A DNA stretch of 64,000 bases from positions 227,405-291,404 of the forward strand of contig MNCI01007686.1 of assembly GCA_015680685.1 (NCBI GenBank). The letters run 5' to 3'. The translations under genes and the position numbers were made by a program. The notes under the pieces were generated by a model that saw nothing but the letters and a program-made list of their open reading frames with translations, ran no database searches and had not been told where the DNA came from. The DNA comes from Gnetum montanum (Eukaryota; Streptophyta; Gnetopsida; Gnetales; Gnetaceae). This document shows positions 58,823 to 64,000 of the stretch, piece by piece (position 1 is the first letter of the stretch; every line of letters starts with the position of its first letter).

Positions 58823-59686
58823 TGATGAAGCATCCAGCCCACTATGTTGATTAGGTCACGTCGATGAAGCCTCATTAATGTGGCCATGTCAACGTGACCC
58901 CATCGACGCATATTTCCAGGCATTAACATGGATTTGTCAACACAGAGTCCATTTTTTGCTATAAATATGCATGCACCCACCACATTTATGAAACCTTTGT
59001 TTAAGTTGTAGTGAAGCTCTTGCAATTTTTTTCCACAAGAGTTAGATTATTTTCCAAACGCCCATAGATAGAGTTTGAAGAGTGTACGGCTCTTTATTCA
59101 AGCCCATTGGCATGAATGGTAATAAAGATGAGCTTTTTGGACATGCCTTGCAGCATTTGGACTAGATTACTTAAGCATTAATGTTTTAATACTTTAATAA
59201 TCCTAATGCTTTTGTTATCACTTTATAGTTACTATACACTTTTGTAGTCCACGAGAACACATAAGCATGACCACCTCGAACATATGTTTGACACTTGGCA
59301 ACACAGTGATGCTTAACGTCTGGCAACCCACTAGTGATTAGGACATGCTCAAGATGTGCATAGAGGGTGGGAACAGTTGCTTATGCTAGCAATAGTTGGG
59401 CGATAGCATAGTGGAATCTTAAATTATCTAGCCTTTTACTCCCTATATTAGAAGAATTAGATATTACAAATAAAAGAAAACATATAAAAATCATATGCCT
59501 CAGTCTCACTTAACCATTATTCTAGAATATCACAAGTGAGGTTGAGAGGACAATGACTATTCTAACTAGGATTTTGATGGCTAGAATACTATGTGTAAGT
59601 GCTCGCAGTCTTTGAAATTTGATCGAATTGCACATGAATGCTCGTGATTCGTATGGTTGGGCATAGGGGTACCTCACTGCTCATCA
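58823..59686 (+). repeat. 3' LTR of element C
   Basis: 864 bp, TGATGAAG to CTCATCA, with TATAAATA near 58961 and complete R/U5. It shows what the truncated 5' copy has lost. Confidence 0.92.
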
Positions 59687-60221
59687 GTTATTTATTCAAT
59701 ATTTTACAGTAATTATGTTAATTAAGCTAATTAAGTGAAATAATCTAAATAGATTATATACATAAGTACGACCACTTTGAACATAACATGTATTTGCTTG
59801 GTAATCCCAGTAGTGTTATTGCTTGGTGCACCTAGTAGCGTAGCGCTTGGTAACCCAACAATGGAGACATGGTTTCAAGATGTGTACAGAAAGTGGAAAA
59901 AGATGCTTATGTTAGGATTAGTTAAAGACCAGTTAGTTAATTAATTTAGATTAGTCATTAAATTATTCTATCTCTCTCTCTCTTCAAGCACCCAAAAACA
60001 TAAAACATAAAATGATAAAAATGATATGCCTCGATTACTCTTAACCATACCATTATGCTTCACAAGTGTGATTGAGAAGAAAACTAATGACCTTAGGGCA
60101 AGGTTCACTTCCTAGAAGGCTAGTGTATTGGAACCTATAAAGCCCACAAAATTTGACTAGATCGTGCATAAACACTTTGTGATTCGTATGGTTGGATGTA
60201 GGGGTACCTCTTCACTCATCA
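59687..60221 (+). repeat. 3' LTR of element B, right part
   Basis: Continues the LTR cut at 38808, matching 27079-27611, and ends CTCATCA followed by the ATATT target duplication. Confidence 0.92.
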
Positions 60222-60226
60222 ATATT

Positions 60227-62891
60227 GATGTAGGTCCCAAACACAATTAAGATCCAAATCATCATTATGAGTGACACTATTAGTTGAATCTAGGTCATGA
60301 TCAATTATGAATTGCTAATCATAAGGTCATCACAAGTTGCGGTAAGCTCAAGGTAGATGTAGTGTAGGTCATGTTGCTTGTTTGAGCCATGACCTAGATT
60401 TTGGTAACCATCGTGAGTTGTCATTGAGGTAAAATTTGCTTAAAAAAACCTTCAACTATGACCATGAGTTGTAAAAATGCTTATGGAATACCACGAGTCA
60501 TAGTTTGATGAGAAAATTGTCAAGAGTCATGATGAGTTCATCACAAGTGATCTTCTAGGTTGATGTAAGGTTGTGGTTTGCATAGTTGCATCTAGAACTT
60601 GAAACTTGTACTTCAAATATGTTGTTTTAGGGGTTGATTTTGACTAAAAATTAATGCAAATGACATTAGAAACTAAATAAATATTTACCAACATTCAATT
60701 TACACATGAAATTCCTTAGAATTTAGGTTTGTACCTTGAAACATATTTCTATACAACTTTGAGGGCTTTGAGTTACACCCTCCTCTAAAGATCCCACTCG
60801 TGGGTAGGGGAATGCTCCCTACGTTACCCTAGTCCTCGATGTTAGTAGTGGATCTCCTCTTGGGAAGACTGGCTAGATTTACTCACAAGATATATACACA
60901 CTTAATTCAACATAATTTGAAGGCTTACAACATCAAATTGATATGGATTCAATCTTGGAAGAGAGGAGATACTAGGAAACCTCAAAATAAATCTCCACAA
61001 CACCTAAAACCTCTTTGAATTTGATTTTACTAAAATAACAAAGGATAATAAACTTGGTAAAGATGTTATGGGAAGTGAGTCCCTTCAACTTAGGCTAATT
61101 GGAACAAGAACAAAGTCAATTCCTTCCTATAAATTCTAGATACTTTAAACCTTGCAGATATGCCTAAATTCTATGTTTTAAACTTCAATTCAACATGAGA
61201 TAACATGTAAGCTATGAAACAAACATGTAAAAACTTGAAATTAAGAGACCCATAATGTGAGAAACATGAAATTATGTGAGAATGTAAAAAACTTCATTAG
61301 ATTTTGTGCATGAAAGAACCTGTGAGAATAAATCATGAGAAGAATTCACTCCACATTAAAGAGATGCATATTTACAAGAATGCAAAAAGGAGAGAATAGT
61401 TGAAATTAAGAGAACTTCAAGCTAAACACATAATGCCTAAATATACATTCAAAATCAAGGTAAGGAGAATTCTTTCATTCAATTGTAATGAAATTGACAA
61501 GTTACAATAGAAGGGGTTGACTTCTATTTATACCTTTTTCTTAAGGGCTTTTTCTCTTTTGGCATAGGCCCTAACATGAAGCCTCTTGGCTCCTTTTTGC
61601 CTTGTCTAGCATTTCTCTCAACTTAACTTTTATTTTCTTGGTTTTCAAACAAAACAATAACGCTAATAATAGATTCCTAACCTTCAAAAAGAAGAGCTCA
61701 AAGTTCAAAAAAAAGATTATTAGCTACCACTGCTTTACTCAACTTGAAAGTAAATGATCATGAAAGAGTAAGAGAGACCACACATTCATCAAATATAGGA
61801 TAGTATTTTAAGATGCACTATGCTCTTGCCATCTTTTTTTCTCTAACTTCCTTGCTAGTTCCTCTAGTTGTGAAATGATCTCAATAACTTTGATTGCAAA
61901 TTCTAATAACAAAGTCTTAGAGATCAAAATGATTTGTCATGATTGATTACAACATGTAAGATCCTTTGCTATACCTTCTTTGATGATTATATTTAACTTA
62001 TATCCAAAGATACTGATCTAAATTAATTAAATTTGTACATTTGATGTAGGCTTCATCTCAAGAAAAATCCATATTTTTTAACTTTTTATTTGAAAGCCTA
62101 GTCTTAAAATGGAATACTAAAATCAAAATTGTCCCATGTTAGAACCTAAAATAAACACTATAACAAAGTAACATTGTTTTTTATTTTTTGATATTCTTTA
62201 TTAGACAAGATCAAAATTAGATGTAATATCAAAATGGGCCAAGCATCTACATAGGGCTTTGTGCTATTCTTTGGTTCTAGCTTGCTAATGTCTAATGGTA
62301 GTCTTTGGTGGTTGGAAATCTACACTAAAATCCTCATCCTCCTAATCTTGGTTATTCTCTTGTTTTGATTGGTGTTTCAAATCTGTCCATGTGGTTTTGA
62401 AATGGGGGTGCTTGGACATATCCTAACATGGGATCATTCAAGTGTGTTGTAAGGCATGCTTACACATCTTTTCTTTACCTTTTCCTATATTAGATGAGCT
62501 TCTATAGCTTTAGTCTCAAACATGGAATCCCTCATTAGTCGATTAAGGTGGGATAATATTACTTTTCTATCTTTCTCTAAGATATTCTTGTGCATGACAC
62601 CATGGTGTCAAGCCAAAGATTCTAATAGCCCTTCATGGATCAAAATTTAGCTTCCTTTCACCTTTGCTTTATCAATGGCCTTCACCACTGAATCCTCTAG
62701 AACAAGTGGGATACTATCAACTGGACCATTCTTCAATATTTAGAGAATCCTCATGTAGCCTCTCATAAGCCAATCCATTCTTTGATAGAAGAGAAACTTG
62801 CATATGGCTTTTGTCATCAATTTCAAAGGTTCCTTCAAGTTTGGTCATTTGTATGATTCCTTTTTTTTTACGGGTATATTCTCCTCCATGT

Positions 62892-62926
<35 letters not shown>

Positions 62927-63807
62927 TNTGTGTGCTCACATATTGGCTATCTAAATGCTAATAGAAAATCCCATGAGAGGCTTAAGACATGCCTTAATCT
63001 TACATGTGAAAAGACCCTCATAAAACAGATGCATAGATGCCTCTTGATCATTGTCACATAGAGTGTAATGCTTAGGGCCTTGCACTATTTTGCTTTGTAG
63101 CCTATCCCAAGTGAGGATAACATCCTAGGATGGGACTGAAACGAACAAGTGAATTTTAGGGATTATTTAAAGTTTCAAATATTCACCAACCATCAATATG
63201 AAATATCAAACTAAAAGGTTGTCCACTCCAAAATGGATATTTTCACTTTTCTTGGCTCAAAACTTACCTACACTATATCCTGTTCATTTATTGTTTGTGT
63301 CACTTTTCTATCCATGAGGAACTTGCATATCCATCTTAGATCCTTCACTAACACTTGAGGATGGGGGGACTAGTGCTTATGAACATAAGATAAAATTGAA
63401 TAAGGTGTATGAAGGTTGATTCTTAGGTGGTGGCAATCCATCTAATAGTTTTAGGTTAAAGTTTACTAGTTGAAGCATCCATCCTTTAGTACCAACAAAT
63501 ATTTTTAAAATGAATATGATATTATAGGAAACTTTAGTAGATCACATGTTGTAGAGCCCTCCAAGATTCAATAATATGGTGCACAAACTAGGAGGTAGTC
63601 GATGGTGCCATCATCTATGATCTCTAATACTTACGAAGATACTTTGTGCTAGGTAAGATGATGAGCATTTCCTAAGTAAAGGCCCAATCCAAGGTGTGCT
63701 AATTAGTATTCAATGATTTTATGTAGGATTAATATGCTCATTCCCACATGACTCTTCATTAGAGTAGCCAGCTTCTATCTAACTAGATGAATTCTTCTCT
63801 TGGCTGT
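60227..63807. other. Unassigned repeat-like region right of element B
   Basis: AT-rich, with no coding domain found on either strand. A canonical TATA on the minus strand (GGTATAAATAGAAGTC, near 61518-61533) followed by TTGTAACTTG and CATTACAATTGAATG words looks like the promoter and R part of an unidentified minus-strand LTR, perhaps spanning about 60.7-62.1 kb; boundaries not found. A poly-C run is at 62893-62936. Confidence 0.4.
62893..62936. repeat. Poly-C run followed by an N
   Basis: 44 consecutive C bases, then T and an N at 62938. Probably a sequencing or assembly artefact around a shorter homopolymer. Confidence 0.85.
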
Positions 63808-64000
63808 TAATGAGTGGCGAGGTACCCCTACACTCCACCATACGAAACGAGCGTACACACACGATCCGATCGAACTCCGAAGACTAAATGCCTTAACGCC
63901 ACAAGAAACACTTGGGGTTAATCGTTCGTTGTCTTCCCAGGCTTGCTTGTAAGTGTCACGGTGTATGGTTAAGCAAGTCTGAGGTATGTGATTTTTTTGG
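63808..64000 (-). repeat. Start of another LTR of the A-D superfamily, cut by window end
   Basis: TAATGAGTGGCGAGGTACCCC and following sequence match the left end of the D LTRs (44538 and 50820), including CCATACGAAA and GATCCGATCGAACTCC-like words. Orientation therefore as in D. The first TG reads TA. Its CpG sites are well kept, so it may be fairly young. Confidence 0.85.

Larger units (their letters stand above)
38809..59686 (+). mobile_element. Element C: Ty3/gypsy element nested in the 3' LTR of B
   Basis: Starts TGATGAAGCATC and ends CTCATCA. Flanks read GTTGT (38804-38808) and GTTAT (59687-59691), a 5-bp target duplication with one later transition; joining the flanks restores the LTR of B. 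Without element D, C is about 12.3 kb. Its 5' LTR has lost its final 228 bp, and the primer site and gag start are gone too. It keeps the best-preserved pol region of the window plus an extra 3' ORF. Confidence 0.9.
26670..60221 (+). mobile_element. Element B: outermost Ty3/gypsy element of a four-level nest
   Basis: The 5' LTR starts at 26670 and the 3' LTR ends at 60221, with a perfect target duplication ATATT at 26665-26669 and 60222-60226. The 3' LTR is split by element C. Without the insertion B is about 12.7 kb: LTR, tRNA-Asp primer site, gag, protease, RT (partly deleted), RNase H, integrase, an inter-ORF region with a promoter-like segment, a long extra ORF, polypurine tract, LTR. All frames are broken. 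B must be the oldest of the four nested insertions. Confidence 0.93.

Noticed and set aside
62798-63061. Frame with a poly-proline run
   Set aside because: Created by the 44-base poly-C and an N; no support as a gene.

Overview
This window is intergenic, transposon-dominated plant nuclear DNA with one recognisable host gene. The retroelements prime from plant tRNA-Asp, and the only intact host gene is a plant-type F-box protein with four coding exons. The density, depth of nesting and strong decay of the Ty3/gypsy elements would suit a large seed-plant genome such as a conifer or other gymnosperm, but that is inference. Isolated N characters (for example near 5307, 18643, 20182, 20296, 51859 and 62938) mark sequence uncertainty.

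Layout. Positions 1-6743 hold a minus-strand Ty3/gypsy element (G) that lies against a broken LINE (6744-9070). Element A (9572-18752, plus strand, duplication CTAAG) is complete end to end but has lost pol. The F-box gene occupies 21328-23317. A single LTR (F) lies at about 24700-25637. From 26670 to 60221 there is a four-deep nest: element B (plus, duplication ATATT) carries element C (38809-59686) in its 3' LTR; C carries element D (44538-53107, minus, duplication ACCCC) in its integrase; D carries solo LTR E (51055-52490, duplication AGGGT) in its 5' LTR. After B comes unassigned repeat-like DNA, then the start of another LTR at 63808.

A, B, C, D and F belong to one superfamily: LTRs start TGATGA/TGATGAG and end CATCA, and where visible the primer site matches tRNA-Asp. 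B and C show gag, protease, RT, RNase H and integrase, all broken. A, B and C also carry, between pol and the 3' LTR, a segment of about 2.8 kb that reads as a protein of roughly 900 residues with long coiled coils. Ahead of this extra ORF each copy has a putative internal promoter (repeats resembling the element's own U3, then a TATA box), a G-run, and a splice-acceptor-like sequence immediately before ATGGC. B, C and D also show a donor-like AG|GT just before the G-run. D has the donor, G-run and ATG position but only a short ORF there, and that short piece also occurs near the F-box gene.

Nothing here suggests an active element: every retroelement reading frame has stops or frameshifts. 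The F-box gene is the only locus that looks functional.
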